From contig NZ_SNZF01000003.1 of assembly GCF_004363725.1 (NCBI RefSeq), positions 62,001-126,000 on the forward strand: a stretch of 64,000 nt of DNA. Direction: 5' to 3'. The number at the start of each line of letters is the position of its first letter. Positions within the stretch are counted from its first letter, which is position 1. Below, one piece after another: positions 36,375-48,331 of the stretch. The notes under the pieces are model-generated. The model ran no database searches. It saw nothing but the letters and a program-made list of their open reading frames with translations, and was not told where the DNA came from. Position numbers and translations under genes: made by a program. This DNA comes from Aquamicrobium defluvii (lineage in GTDB: Bacteria; Pseudomonadota; Alphaproteobacteria; Rhizobiales; Rhizobiaceae).

Positions 36375-38054
36375 CTATCCAGCCGTCTTCGCCTGCCAGG
36401 CCCTGATCGCCTCGTCGAACACCTTGCCGCCCGGCATGCCCTTTTCCATGGTGAGCAATGCGCGGCGGCCCGACTTGTAGATCACCGGAACGTCGATCCA
36501 CTCCTGATTGCGCAACAGGGACAGGTTGGCGTCCTCATCGGCCTTCGTATCGTTAAGCGCGACGAGGAAATAGCCATCGGCAATCTTGGCAGGGATGCCG
36601 ATCAGGGGGCTGCCCGCATCCTGTTCGGCCTTCTTCAGCGCGATGCGCAGCAGATTGTCGATGCCGCCGCCCTCGAAGCCGGCCGGCGTCAGGAAGATCA
36701 TCTCGATGATGTGGCTGGCCGGCAGCGTCTCGTCGGCGTTGCGGCGGATTGTCATGCGAAGCTGCACGTCCTTGCCCGGAATCTGCACCTCGCCCCGGAT
36801 GGCCGGCTCAGGCGGCTCGTCGCCGCCCGGCGATTCCTGCACCAGGGACCACACCACGTTTCCGGCCTCCGCCGAACCCTGCGCCACGTTGGTGCGCTCT
36901 TCATAGTAGATCGCCTTCTGGCCGACGGCGACGCCTGCCTGAGCGCTCTCGCCCTGCGGAGCGGGCTGCGAGCCGGGCGCGGCGGGCTGGCCTGCATCGG
37001 GCGCGGAAGCCGGCGGCGGCGTGGTCAGGGCCACCACGGACGAGCCTTCGCCGATGGTGCTGCCGCCGCCGGCGGGGCCGGGATCGACCTCCTTGCCGTC
37101 CGGCAGCAGGCGCTGCGTGAATTTCTCGGAGGTCTCGCCGCCATTGCCGGCAGGCGACGGAGCGGGGGCGGGAGGCTCGGCCGATGCCGTTTCCTCGCCG
37201 GGCGGCGGGACTTTCACAGGCTTGACGACGACCGGCTTCGGTTCGCCGCTGTCGCCTGCGAACATGGTGCCGATGGCATCCTTGTTGAGCCACGCCGCAT
37301 ATCCGCCGCCAGCCAGAACCACGAGAGCGGCGACTGCCGCAATGATGCCCTTGTAGCTTCGACGCCCGTCTTCTTCCTCCTCCTCGTCGAACGCCAGTTC
37401 CGGCCTTCGCTCGACGCGGGGAGAGTCCGGGTGATGGGTTTCCGGCACACGGTCGAAAACGTCATCGGCATCGTCATGCACCGGAACGCTGCCCGCCAGC
37501 GGACGATCGAAACCGGATGGCTGAGGAGCGGCAGGCGTCGCCCCCTGCGGCGGCACCGTGGCTTCCGGCGCGGGCTCCCTGCGGGTCTCAGGCGCCGGTG
37601 GCTGCTGTGGAGCCGGCGGCACGGGCTTTCCGGCCGCCGCCGGCTCGACGGCCTGTTCGGGCGCCTTTGGCGCAGGCTCCGGCGTGCCGGTGACCGAAGA
37701 GCTTGCGACGGGCCTGGGCGTTGCAGGCGGCGCTGCGGGCGGGGAAACGGAGGGAGCCGCATGTGCGGTCTGGTTCTTGTTGCGGTCGATGGAAGAGAAC
37801 AGATGTTCCAGTTCGGCCAGCGGATCGACCTCTGCCGGAGGAGGAGGCGCATATTCGCGCTCCACCGCGGCGATGGCGTCCTCAAGCATCTTCTTCTGGC
37901 GCTCCGCCACCGCCGCCGGCGGCTGCGGATCGAGCGCGGCGAGCTTGGCGGCAATGGTGGCGCGGGCCTTGTCGTAGACCCTGGACCGTATTTCAGGCGT
38001 GGTTTCGCCGAGCCCGCCGAGCGTCTTTTTCAGAACCGCTACGAAATCTGCCAT
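36375..38054 (-). CDS. Conserved membrane-anchored protein of unknown function
   Basis: I do not recognise a named family. The 559-aa protein has a basic-hydrophobic N-terminal segment (MADFVAVLKKTLGGLGETTPE) with predicted helices to about residue 100, a proline/alanine-rich linker (about 105-225), an acidic patch DEEEEEDG, one membrane helix (about 235-255) and a second low-complexity linker. The C-terminal globular domain (about 400-559) contains GEVQIPGKDVQLRMTIRRNADETLPASH. This suggests a bitopic protein with an N-in, C-out arrangement. It lies between purA and the LysE gene on the same strand. The start was chosen from protein composition; no strong ribosome-binding site is seen. Confidence 0.75.
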   Translation of the reverse strand: MADFVAVLKKTLGGLGETTPEIRSRVYDKARATIAAKLAALDPQPPAAVAERQKKMLEDAIAAVEREYAPPPPAEVDPLAELEHLFSSIDRNKNQTAHAAPSVSPPAAPPATPRPVASSSVTGTPEPAPKAPEQAVEPAAAGKPVPPAPQQPPAPETRREPAPEATVPPQGATPAAPQPSGFDRPLAGSVPVHDDADDVFDRVPETHHPDSPRVERRPELAFDEEEEEDGRRSYKGIIAAVAALVVLAGGGYAAWLNKDAIGTMFAGDSGEPKPVVVKPVKVPPPGEETASAEPPAPAPSPAGNGGETSEKFTQRLLPDGKEVDPGPAGGGSTIGEGSSVVALTTPPPASAPDAGQPAAPGSQPAPQGESAQAGVAVGQKAIYYEERTNVAQGSAEAGNVVWSLVQESPGGDEPPEPAIRGEVQIPGKDVQLRMTIRRNADETLPASHIIEMIFLTPAGFEGGGIDNLLRIALKKAEQDAGSPLIGIPAKIADGYFLVALNDTKADEDANLSLLRNQEWIDVPVIYKSGRRALLTMEKGMPGGKVFDEAIRAWQAKTAG

Positions 38055-38125
38055 GCTTTTATCAGACCTGTGCTTGTCACCGGCGGCGCAGGGCTCATGC
38101 GGCCTGCCCCGCCGAACGGGCATAG

Positions 38126-39421
38126 TTAGTCCTGAAACGGGTCCGTCACAAGTATCGTGTCGTCCCGCTCCGGGCTGGTTGAGAGCAACGCAACCGGGGC
38201 TCCGATCAGCTCCTCGATGTGGCGCACATATTTAACTGCCTGCGCGGGCAAATCGTTCCAGCTCCGCGCGCCGGCGGTGGTTTCCTTCCAGCCCTCCAGC
38301 GTCTCGTAGACCGGCTGCACGCGCGCCTGCGCGCCCTGGCTGGCCGGCAGATAGTCGATCTTCTCGCCATCGAGCATGTAGCCGGTGCACACCCTGATCT
38401 CGTCGAGCCCGTCGAGAACGTCGAGCTTGGTGAGCGCGATGCCCTTGATGCCGTTGACGGCCACGGCCTGACGCACCAGCACCGCATCGAACCAGCCGCA
38501 GCGGCGCTTGCGGCCGGTGACGACACCGAACTCATGGCCGCGCGTGCCGAGGAACTCGCCGATCTCGTTGACCTGCTCGGTCGGGAACGGACCTTCGCCG
38601 ACGCGGGTCGTGTAAGCCTTGGTGATGCCCAGCACATAGCTGAGCGCGCCCGGCCCGATGCCGGAGCCGGCCGCCGCCTGTCCCGCCACCGTGTTGGACG
38701 AGGTGACGAACGGATAGGTGCCGTGGTCTATATCGAGCAGCGTGCCCTGCGCGCCTTCGAACAGGATGCGCTCGCCGGCCTTGCGGCTGTCATCGAGCAC
38801 CTTCCACACGCGGTCCATATAGGGCAGCACCTCGCTGGCGACGGAGGTCAGTTCCTGCATGATCGCCTCATGCTCCACTTCCTCGTGGCCGAGGCCCTTG
38901 CGCAACGCATTGTGATGCGTCAGCAGGCGATCCACCTTGGCCGGAAGCGTATCCAGATCCGCCAAATCCATCACCCTGATGCCACGGCGACCGACCTTGT
39001 CCTCATAGGCAGGACCGATGCCGCGCCGGGTCGTCCCGATCTTCGTTCCGGAATTGGAGGCCGCGTCCTCGCGGAAACCGTCCAGTTCCCTGTGCAGCGA
39101 CAATATAAGCGCAGTGTTTTCGGCAATTTTCAGGTTGTCCGGGGTGATTTCCACGCCCTGACCGCGCAGCTTGGCCACTTCGGCCACGAAGGCATGCGGA
39201 TCGAACACCACGCCGTTGCCGATGATCGACAGCTTGTTGCGCACCACGCCCGACGGAAGCAGCGACAGCTTGTAGACGTTGCCGTCGACGACGAGCGTAT
39301 GCCCGGCATTGTGCCCGCCCTGGAAGCGCACCACCACATCGGCGCGCTCCGACAGCCAGTCCACGATCTTGCCCTTGCCTTCGTCGCCCCATTGCGAGCC
39401 GACGACCACCACATTGGCCAT
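38126..39421 (-). CDS. purA: Adenylosuccinate synthetase
   Basis: Catalyses GTP-dependent formation of adenylosuccinate from IMP and aspartate, the first committed step to AMP; 431 aa. GDEGKGK at residues 12-18, the IMP-binding GGHNAGHT near 35-42 and the C-terminal [12 protein letters not shown] block are all present. It is upstream of the unknown anchored protein on the same strand, separated by 71 bp, and divergent from a DMT transporter. Confidence 0.97.
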   Translation of the reverse strand: MANVVVVGSQWGDEGKGKIVDWLSERADVVVRFQGGHNAGHTLVVDGNVYKLSLLPSGVVRNKLSIIGNGVVFDPHAFVAEVAKLRGQGVEITPDNLKIAENTALILSLHRELDGFREDAASNSGTKIGTTRRGIGPAYEDKVGRRGIRVMDLADLDTLPAKVDRLLTHHNALRKGLGHEEVEHEAIMQELTSVASEVLPYMDRVWKVLDDSRKAGERILFEGAQGTLLDIDHGTYPFVTSSNTVAGQAAAGSGIGPGALSYVLGITKAYTTRVGEGPFPTEQVNEIGEFLGTRGHEFGVVTGRKRRCGWFDAVLVRQAVAVNGIKGIALTKLDVLDGLDEIRVCTGYMLDGEKIDYLPASQGAQARVQPVYETLEGWKETTAGARSWNDLPAQAVKYVRHIEELIGAPVALLSTSPERDDTILVTDPFQD

Positions 39422-39570
39422 GTCTTCTTCCCTTCCATCGGGCCGCAGCCGAGCGCGCCCGTAAAAACGACAGGCCTCTATAGCGTCCCGAAACGCCGCG
39501 CGCGACCTTTGTTTGCCGTTTCAGGGCAGAGGCGGCACAACAATTTTGGCCTGGCTGCGATTTATCTGCC

Positions 39571-40530
39571 ATGAAGGCGCATGACAACTTCCCGAGTCCA
39601 CGCGCATCCGGTTCCCACGGTCCTCACTTCATGAAACAGAACCCCTATATTCTGCTGGCAGCAGCCACCCTGTTCTGGGCCGGCAACTCCGTGGCGGGCA
39701 AGATGGCCGTGGGCCACGTCTCGCCGATGTTCCTGAACGCCATTCGCTGGGGTGTGGTGATGGTGATCCTCGGCCTTGCCGGCCGCCGGGAGATCGCAAT
39801 GGACTGGGCGGTCATCCGGCAGCGCAAATGGTATCTTCTGGCCATGGGCGCCATCGGCTTCACCCTGTTCAGCGCGGCCCTCTACAGCGCCCTGCTCTAC
39901 ACCTCTGCCACCAATGCCAGCATCGAGCAGGGCGGCATCCCGCTGCTGGTCTTCATCTTCAGCTATCTGCTCTATGGCACCCGGACCACGCTCGCCCAGC
40001 TTGGCGGTTTCGTCATTTCGTTCATCGGAATCGTCCTCACCGCGACGCATGGGGCGCCCGGGCGGCTCCTCCAGCTGGACGTCAATTACGGCGATGCGCT
40101 GATGATCGTCGCCATCCTCACCTACGGCTTCTATACCGCCGCCCTGCGACGCAAGCCGCAGCTTCACTGGATGAGCCTGATGGTGGCGCTGTGCGCCGGC
40201 GCCTTTGCCAGCGCCCTGCCGTTCCTGTGGGCGGAAGCGGCATCGGGCGCCCTGATCCTGCCCGATGCGACCGGCTGGGCAATCATCGTCTATGTCGTGC
40301 TGTTCCCGTCGCTGCTGTCGCAGATCACCTATATCCGCGGCGTCGAACTGATCGGCGCCAACCGGGCCGGCCTGTTCATCAACCTTCTGCCGGTCTGGGG
40401 CGCATTCCTGGCGGTCGTCGTCCTCGGCGAGGATTTCCAGACCTATCACGCCATCGCGCTGGTTCTGGTTCTCTCGGGCGTGCTGATCGCAGAATATGAC
40501 GGCCGCCGCAGGGCCGCATCCGCCCCGTAA
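39571..40530 (+). CDS. EamA/DMT-family transporter
   Basis: A second DMT permease, with ten helices and two EamA repeats; LLAAATLFWAGNSVAGKMAVGHVSP opens the first helix and LIGANRAGLFINLLPVWGA lies in the last repeat. It shares the fold but little sequence with the copy at 34.6-35.5 kb. ATG 39571 gives 319 aa; ATG 39631 (MKQNPYIL) gives 299 aa and removes a hydrophilic leader uncommon in the family. Neither has a clear ribosome-binding site. The substrate is unknown. Confidence 0.85.
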   Translation: MKAHDNFPSPRASGSHGPHFMKQNPYILLAAATLFWAGNSVAGKMAVGHVSPMFLNAIRWGVVMVILGLAGRREIAMDWAVIRQRKWYLLAMGAIGFTLFSAALYSALLYTSATNASIEQGGIPLLVFIFSYLLYGTRTTLAQLGGFVISFIGIVLTATHGAPGRLLQLDVNYGDALMIVAILTYGFYTAALRRKPQLHWMSLMVALCAGAFASALPFLWAEAASGALILPDATGWAIIVYVVLFPSLLSQITYIRGVELIGANRAGLFINLLPVWGAFLAVVVLGEDFQTYHAIALVLVLSGVLIAEYDGRRRAASAP

Positions 40531-40552
40531 ACCGGAACGCGGCAGCCTGAAA

Positions 40553-40577
40553 GCGGCCGGGGAAAATCCCCGGCCGC
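40553..40577. terminator. Bidirectional hairpin between DMT gene and serA
   Basis: A perfect 11-bp stem (40553-40563 with 40567-40577, loop AAA) lies between the convergent DMT transporter and serA, 8 bp from the serA stop. There is no long T tract. Confidence 0.7.
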
Positions 40578-40584
40578 AGCTTGC

Positions 40585-42186
40585 CTACAGGCCGTTGACG
40601 TCGAATTGCAGGCGCTTGGCCGAATCTATGGCCTGATGGGAACGCACCTCTTCCAGCACATTTTCAGGGAACGGCGCATCGAGATAGAGCAGCGCGATGG
40701 CATCGCCGCCCGGCCGGTTGCGGCCCAGCGCGAAGTTGGCGATGTTGACGCTGTTCTTGCCGCACAGCGTTCCCAGGAGGCCGATGATACCCGGCGCATC
40801 GGCATTGGTGGTGTAGAGCATATGCTGGCCCACCTCGGCATCGAGATTGATGCCCTTGATCTGGATGAAGCGCGGCTTGCCGTCGGAGAAGCAGGTGCCG
40901 GCGATGGAACGCTCCATGTGCTCGGTCTTCACCGTCAGCCTGATATAGCCATCGAAGACGCCGGACTTGTCGCGCTTGACCTCGGCAACGATGATGCCGC
41001 GCTCCTTCACCATGATCGGCGCAGACACCATGTTGACGTCAGCCACCTGCGGACGGATCAGTCCGGCAAGGGCGGCGCTGATCAGCGCCCTGGTGTTCAT
41101 CTGGGCAGTCAGGCCATCGAACAGGATCTCGACTTCCTTGATCGGATCTTCCGTCACCTGCCCGACGAAGGCGCCGAGCACTTCGGCGAGCTTCACGAAG
41201 GGCTTGAGGCGCGGCGCTTCCTCGGCGGTGATCGACGGCATGTTGATGGCGTTGGAAACCGCGCCCTTGATCAGGTAGTCCGACATCTGCTCGGCCACCT
41301 GCAGGGCGACATTCTCCTGCGCTTCCGAGGTCGAGGCGCCCAGATGCGGCGTGCAGACCACGTTCTCCATGCCGAACAGCGGATTTTCAGTCGCCGGTTC
41401 GACCTCGAACACATCGATGCCGGCGCCCGCCACCTTGCCGCTCTTCAGCGCGGCGATAAGGTCCGCCTCGACGATCAGCCCGCCGCGGGCGCAATTGATG
41501 ATGCGCACGCCGTCCTTCATCTTCGCAATGGATTCGGCGTTGATGATGTTGCGGGTCTTGTCGGTAAGCGGCGTGTGCAGGGTGATGAAGTCGGCGCGGG
41601 CCAGCAGCTCATCGAGTTCCACCTTCTCCACGCCCAGTTCCTCGGCCCGGCTCTCCGACAGGAACGGATCGAAGGCCACCACATGCATCTTCAGGCCGAC
41701 AGCGCGCGTCGCCACGATGGAACCGATATTGCCGGCGCCGATGATGCCCAGCGTCTTGCCGGTGATCTCGACACCCATGAAGCGGTTCTTTTCCCACTTG
41801 CCTTCATGGGTGGAGGCATTGGCTTCCGGCAACTGGCGGGCAACCGCGAACATCAGCGCAATGGCGTGCTCGGCCGTGGTGATGGAATTGCCGAAAGGCG
41901 TGTTCATCACGATGATGCCGCGGCGCGAGGCGGCCGGGATATCGACATTGTCGACGCCGATGCCGGCGCGGCCCACGACCTTGAGATTGGTTGCGGCGGC
42001 GATCAGCTTTTCCGTCACCTTGGTGGCCGAGCGGATGGCAAGGCCATCGTACTGGCCGATGACTTCGAGCAGCTTTTCCTTGTCCTTGCCCAGATCGGGC
42101 AGATAATCGACCTCGACGCCGCGATCCCTGAAGATCTGGACGGCGGTGGGGGAGAGTTTGTCGGAAACGAGTACGCGGGGCGCCAT
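40585..42186 (-). CDS. serA: D-3-phosphoglycerate dehydrogenase
   Basis: The first enzyme of serine synthesis, oxidising 3-phosphoglycerate with NAD; 533 aa. The NAD-binding motif LGIIGAGNIGSIVATRA (about 144-160), catalytic Arg/Glu/His region (NCARGGLI, CTPHLGAST) and a C-terminal ASB-plus-ACT domain pair make it the long type I form, likely feedback regulated by serine. Two adjacent ATGs exist; 42186 is better spaced from AGGAGG than 42189. It follows serC in an operon. Confidence 0.96.
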   Translation of the reverse strand: MAPRVLVSDKLSPTAVQIFRDRGVEVDYLPDLGKDKEKLLEVIGQYDGLAIRSATKVTEKLIAAATNLKVVGRAGIGVDNVDIPAASRRGIIVMNTPFGNSITTAEHAIALMFAVARQLPEANASTHEGKWEKNRFMGVEITGKTLGIIGAGNIGSIVATRAVGLKMHVVAFDPFLSESRAEELGVEKVELDELLARADFITLHTPLTDKTRNIINAESIAKMKDGVRIINCARGGLIVEADLIAALKSGKVAGAGIDVFEVEPATENPLFGMENVVCTPHLGASTSEAQENVALQVAEQMSDYLIKGAVSNAINMPSITAEEAPRLKPFVKLAEVLGAFVGQVTEDPIKEVEILFDGLTAQMNTRALISAALAGLIRPQVADVNMVSAPIMVKERGIIVAEVKRDKSGVFDGYIRLTVKTEHMERSIAGTCFSDGKPRFIQIKGINLDAEVGQHMLYTTNADAPGIIGLLGTLCGKNSVNIANFALGRNRPGGDAIALLYLDAPFPENVLEEVRSHQAIDSAKRLQFDVNGL

Positions 42187-42230
42187 CATGGCCTCCTTCG
42201 TCTGGAAATCTGGAAATCCGGGAGAGGAAC

Positions 42231-42254
42231 GGGCCGCCTGACAACAGGCAGCCC
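42231..42254 (-). terminator. Hairpin between serC and serA
   Basis: GGGC-C-GCCTG pairs with CAGGC-A-GCCC, a 9-bp stem with one mismatch, 10 bp after the serC stop. It has no T tract and probably tunes serA expression or stabilises the serC message instead of ending transcription. Confidence 0.45.
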
Positions 42255-42264
42255 GAAATCGCGA

Positions 42265-43443
<1,179 letters not shown>

Positions 43444-43492
43444 GGTCTATCCTTCCAGATAGGTAGCCCCTCGTTGGGGAGGGGTGGCCCAC
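43444..43492 (-). ncRNA. Structured serC leader, serC-motif-like
   Basis: The leader between the predicted promoter and ATG contains two small hairpins: CCCCT/AGGGG (43467-43471, 43480-43484) and CTATC/GATAG (43447-43462), the latter enclosing the AAGGA ribosome-binding region. Length, position and two-hairpin form recall the serC RNA motif described upstream of alphaproteobacterial serC. Identity is not proven without a covariance search. Confidence 0.6.
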
Positions 43493-43497
43493 GGACG

Positions 43498-43526
43498 GCG
43501 ATATGCCTTCGCGGCTGCGGCGTCAA
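43498..43526 (-). promoter_or_regulatory. Predicted serC promoter
   Basis: TTGACG at 43521-43526 and TATCGC at 43498-43503, separated by 17 bp, form the best sigma-70-like pair upstream of serC and would start transcription a few bases before the structured leader. Confidence 0.5.
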
Positions 43527-43573
43527 GAGGAAATTGTTTGTCGCGTGCGGAACAGGCGGCAGCCGTGTCCAGA

Positions 43574-43605
43574 CGAAAAGGGCGAACCGGAGTCCGCCCT
43601 TTTCG
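43574..43605 (-). terminator. Terminator of the outer-membrane protein gene
   Basis: A perfect 11-bp stem (43574-43584 with 43595-43605) with CGCCC followed by TTTT inside the 3' arm lies 22 bp past the stop of the beta-barrel gene. Confidence 0.7.
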
Positions 43606-43626
43606 ACCATTCCCCGAGAGGCCGGA

Positions 43627-44472
43627 TCACCACAGATCGTAGCGAAGGCCGACCTTGATTTCATGGGTCTTGAGATCCCCGTCACGCCCCTGGAAACCGC
43701 TCGCTCCGGCAGCGGAATCGGTGCTGTTCCACCTGTACATGTTGCCGCCGTCGACATTGCGGTACTTGTAGCCAAGGTCCAGCGTGAGATTGGGGGCAAT
43801 CTCGTAGCCCACACCCGCCATCAGTGCGTAGGTGAAGCGCCAGCTGTCATCGCCGCCATGGGTGGAGGAACCAACCGCAGCGCTGGTGGTGCAGTCGTCC
43901 CCGACACAGAAACTTTCGCTGTTGAGGTTCTTCCAGCGCACGAGCGTATAGCCGAGGCCGGCGCCGACATAGGGCGTGAAACCGGCATAGGTTCCCAGGT
44001 CGACATAGCCATTGGCCATGACCCCCATGGCGGAAAACCTGGCGCTGTCTTCAGTACGGCAATTGGTCGTTACCGGCTCGCCGGCGCAGGGGCCGCCGCT
44101 GCTGGTGGTTCCGTTGAAACGTCCGCGCAGCCCCTCTGCCGTCAGATCGGCGCGCAGCCAGTCGTTGAAGTGATAACCGAAACCGGCCGCGAAGGTAAAA
44201 TCGGTGTCCAGCTCGTTTGTATCGAAACTGTGGTCGGCATAGCTGCCGGGCGGCGTCGGATCGAAGGTGCGGTAGTTTGCCCGCCCGGCCTTGTCCTTGG
44301 CGATGTAGCCGATATCGCCCCGGATGTACCAGCCCGAGCCGACCTCGACTGGCACATATTCCGGTGCTTCTTCCACAAAGATCGGCGGATCGTAGTCAGC
44401 CGCCAAAGCCGGCGTGGCAACCGCCGCGGGTGCCGCCACCATCGCCGAAACGATGCAAGTCCTGAATTTCAT
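43627..44472 (-). CDS. Outer-membrane beta-barrel protein, Omp25/31-like
   Basis: A 281-aa exported protein with a signal peptide ending AVATPALA. The mature chain begins ADYDPPIFVEEAPEYVPVE and has alternating strands such as GWYIRGDIGYI, FTFAAGFGYHFND and TPYVGAGLGYTLV, closing on an aromatic C-terminus (VGLRYDLW), a beta-barrel export signal. It resembles the Omp25/Omp31 family of Rhizobiales. Two cysteine pairs in extracellular loops (CAGEPVTTNC, CVGDDC) may form disulfides. A CtrA-like site cluster lies about 70-95 bp upstream. Confidence 0.88.
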   Translation of the reverse strand: MKFRTCIVSAMVAAPAAVATPALAADYDPPIFVEEAPEYVPVEVGSGWYIRGDIGYIAKDKAGRANYRTFDPTPPGSYADHSFDTNELDTDFTFAAGFGYHFNDWLRADLTAEGLRGRFNGTTSSGGPCAGEPVTTNCRTEDSARFSAMGVMANGYVDLGTYAGFTPYVGAGLGYTLVRWKNLNSESFCVGDDCTTSAAVGSSTHGGDDSWRFTYALMAGVGYEIAPNLTLDLGYKYRNVDGGNMYRWNSTDSAAGASGFQGRDGDLKTHEIKVGLRYDLW

Positions 44473-44540
44473 GTCACCAACTCCCGAGGTTGGCGCTGGT
44501 CTAAAAAGGTAAACCCCAGCCGCCTTTCAGGAGAGCATTG

Positions 44541-44568
44541 TTAACCATAGCGGTTAAATGACCGTTAA
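44541..44568 (-). promoter_or_regulatory. CtrA-like binding sites upstream of the OMP gene
   Basis: TTAA-N7-TTAA at 44554-44568 is a perfect full CtrA consensus, and TTAACCAT, the 8-bp form, lies at 44541-44548. The cluster is about 70-95 bp before the ATG at 44472, a normal promoter distance. Functional use is inferred. Confidence 0.6.
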
Positions 44569-44649
44569 GCCTAATGAAAGGTTGTGGAATATGCCTTCGC
44601 CCCGCCCGGCGGCGCAATTTGCAGCGGCTGCAATGCATGCTCACGAAAA

Positions 44650-44670
44650 CGCCCGGCACAGGGCCGGGCG
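44650..44670 (-). terminator. Intrinsic terminator of glmM
   Basis: A perfect 8-bp stem CGCCCGGC/GCCGGGCG (44650-44657 with 44663-44670) followed by TTTTCG on the minus strand, 24 bp after the glmM stop. Confidence 0.8.
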
Positions 44671-44694
44671 CTTCAGACCCGAAACAAGGGAAGA

Positions 44695-46044
44695 TCAGGC
44701 GGCGCTGCGGGCCTGCGAGATGACCTGGACAATATCGTCCACGACCGTCTCGACCAGCGCCCGGTCGTCGCCTTCGGCCATGACGCGGATCAGCGGTTCG
44801 GTTCCGGAAGGCCGGATGACCAGACGTCCGCCCTTGCCCAGCCGGTTCTGCGCCTCGGCGATGGCTTCCTTGACCTGCTTCTCCTCCAGCGGCGCGCCGC
44901 CCGAAATACGCACATTCTTCAGAAGCTGCGGCACCGGCTCGAACTTCCGGGCCACTTCGCTGACAGGCTTGTTCTGACGCTTGATGCAGGCAAGAACCTG
45001 AAGGGCCGAGACCAGACCGTCGCCGGTGGTCGAAAAATCGGACAGCACGATATGGCCGGACTGTTCGCCACCGACATTGAGGCCGTTGGCCCGCATATGC
45101 TCCACCACATAGCGGTCGCCGACCTTGGTGCGGTGCAGTTCAAGCTTCAGCCCGGCCAGAAAACGCTCCAGCCCCAGATTGGACATGATGGTCGAAACCA
45201 CGCCCTTGCCGGACAGGCGTCCGTTCTGATGCCAGGATTCGGCGATCAGTGCCATGATCTGGTCGCCGTCGACGATCTCGCCGTTCTCGTCGATGATGAC
45301 GACGCGATCGGCGTCGCCATCCAGCGCGATGCCGATGTCGGCCCGCACCTCATGCACCTTCCTTTGCAGGCCGGCAGGATGGGTCGAGCCGCATTCCTTG
45401 TTGATGTTGAAGCCGTTGGGATCGTCGTTGATGGCGATCACCTCGGCGCCCAGCTCCCACAGCGCTGCGGGCGCAACCTTGTAGGCTGCGCCATTGGCGC
45501 AATCGATGACGATGCGCAGGCCGGACAGCGACATGGAGCGCGGCAGCGTGCGCTTGGCGAATTCGATATAGCGGTCATGGACGCCGTCGACGCGCTTGGC
45601 CCTGCCCAGCGCGTCCGGATCGGCCAGCGCCATCTCGACGCCATCGTCGAGCATGGCCTCGATGCGGGCCTCGATCTCATCGGAGAGCTTGTAGCCGTCC
45701 GGACCGAAGAGCTTGATGCCATTGTCCTGATAAGGATTGTGCGAGGCCGAGATCATGACGCCCATGTCGGCGCGCAGCGAGCGCACCAGCATGGCCACGG
45801 CCGGCGTCGGGATCGGGCCGAGCAGGAACACATCCATGCCGGCCGCACACAGGCCGGCGACCATCGCATTCTCGATCATGTAGCCGGAAAGGCGGGTATC
45901 CTTGCCGAGCACAACGCGGTGGCGATGGCTGCCGCGCTGGAAGGACAGCCCCGCGGCCATGCCGACGCGCATGGCGATCTCGGCCGTCATCGGAAATTTG
46001 TTGGCGCGCCCCCGAATGCCGTCGGTGCCGAAATAACGTCCCAT
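44695..46044 (-). CDS. glmM: Phosphoglucosamine mutase
   Basis: Interconverts glucosamine-6-phosphate and glucosamine-1-phosphate for UDP-GlcNAc; 449 aa. The active-site phosphoserine is in [15 protein letters not shown] (about 97-111), the metal loop is DGDADR and the phosphate-binding loop [12 protein letters not shown] is near the C-terminus. The ATG at 46044 ([12 protein letters not shown]) is the family start; 66 bp of open frame before it is ignored. It lies downstream of ftsH, an order seen in many proteobacteria. Confidence 0.96.
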   Translation of the reverse strand: MGRYFGTDGIRGRANKFPMTAEIAMRVGMAAGLSFQRGSHRHRVVLGKDTRLSGYMIENAMVAGLCAAGMDVFLLGPIPTPAVAMLVRSLRADMGVMISASHNPYQDNGIKLFGPDGYKLSDEIEARIEAMLDDGVEMALADPDALGRAKRVDGVHDRYIEFAKRTLPRSMSLSGLRIVIDCANGAAYKVAPAALWELGAEVIAINDDPNGFNINKECGSTHPAGLQRKVHEVRADIGIALDGDADRVVIIDENGEIVDGDQIMALIAESWHQNGRLSGKGVVSTIMSNLGLERFLAGLKLELHRTKVGDRYVVEHMRANGLNVGGEQSGHIVLSDFSTTGDGLVSALQVLACIKRQNKPVSEVARKFEPVPQLLKNVRISGGAPLEEKQVKEAIAEAQNRLGKGGRLVIRPSGTEPLIRVMAEGDDRALVETVVDDIVQVISQARSAA

Positions 46045-46144
46045 GGAATGCTTTCCCTTGCGAGCAAACAGCGCCCCTAATGCCACAGGGTGCGCGTGTC
46101 CGGCTATCAAATTGTGCAGACAGACGTCATCATCTGAGAGTAAA

Positions 46145-46159
46145 CAGTTTGCTAAACTG
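46145..46159. promoter_or_regulatory. Palindrome in the glmM upstream region
   Basis: CAGTTT-GCT-AAACTG is a perfect 6-bp inverted repeat about 100 bp before the glmM ATG, within the AT-rich part of the ftsH-glmM spacer. It could be an operator; no regulator is known for it here. Confidence 0.35.
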
Positions 46160-46241
46160 CAAAACTTTTGTCCCGATTGGCATGACTGCCTGCATCTGGG
46201 CGAAAAAAGCGGCGCTTTATTGTCCGGCTTTCAAAACGCGA

Positions 46242-46263
46242 ACGCCGCGCAAAAGCGCGGCGT
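46242..46263 (-). terminator. Hairpin terminator of ftsH
   Basis: A perfect 9-bp stem ACGCCGCGC/GCGCGGCGT with an AAAA loop, 22 bp downstream of the ftsH stop, followed on the minus strand by TCGCGTTTTG. Confidence 0.7.
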
Positions 46264-46285
46264 CCTGCACCATTACGGCGAAACT

Positions 46286-48223
<1,938 letters not shown>

Positions 48224-48331
48224 CGATTGTCCCGTTGGCGGCCGTCAGGCGCGCGTCGTTGAAAGGAGCCTTCGTCTAACATAGGTGGCCCATATCCCCT
48301 TGCCAAGCAAAAGCACGACAATCGGTTAAGG

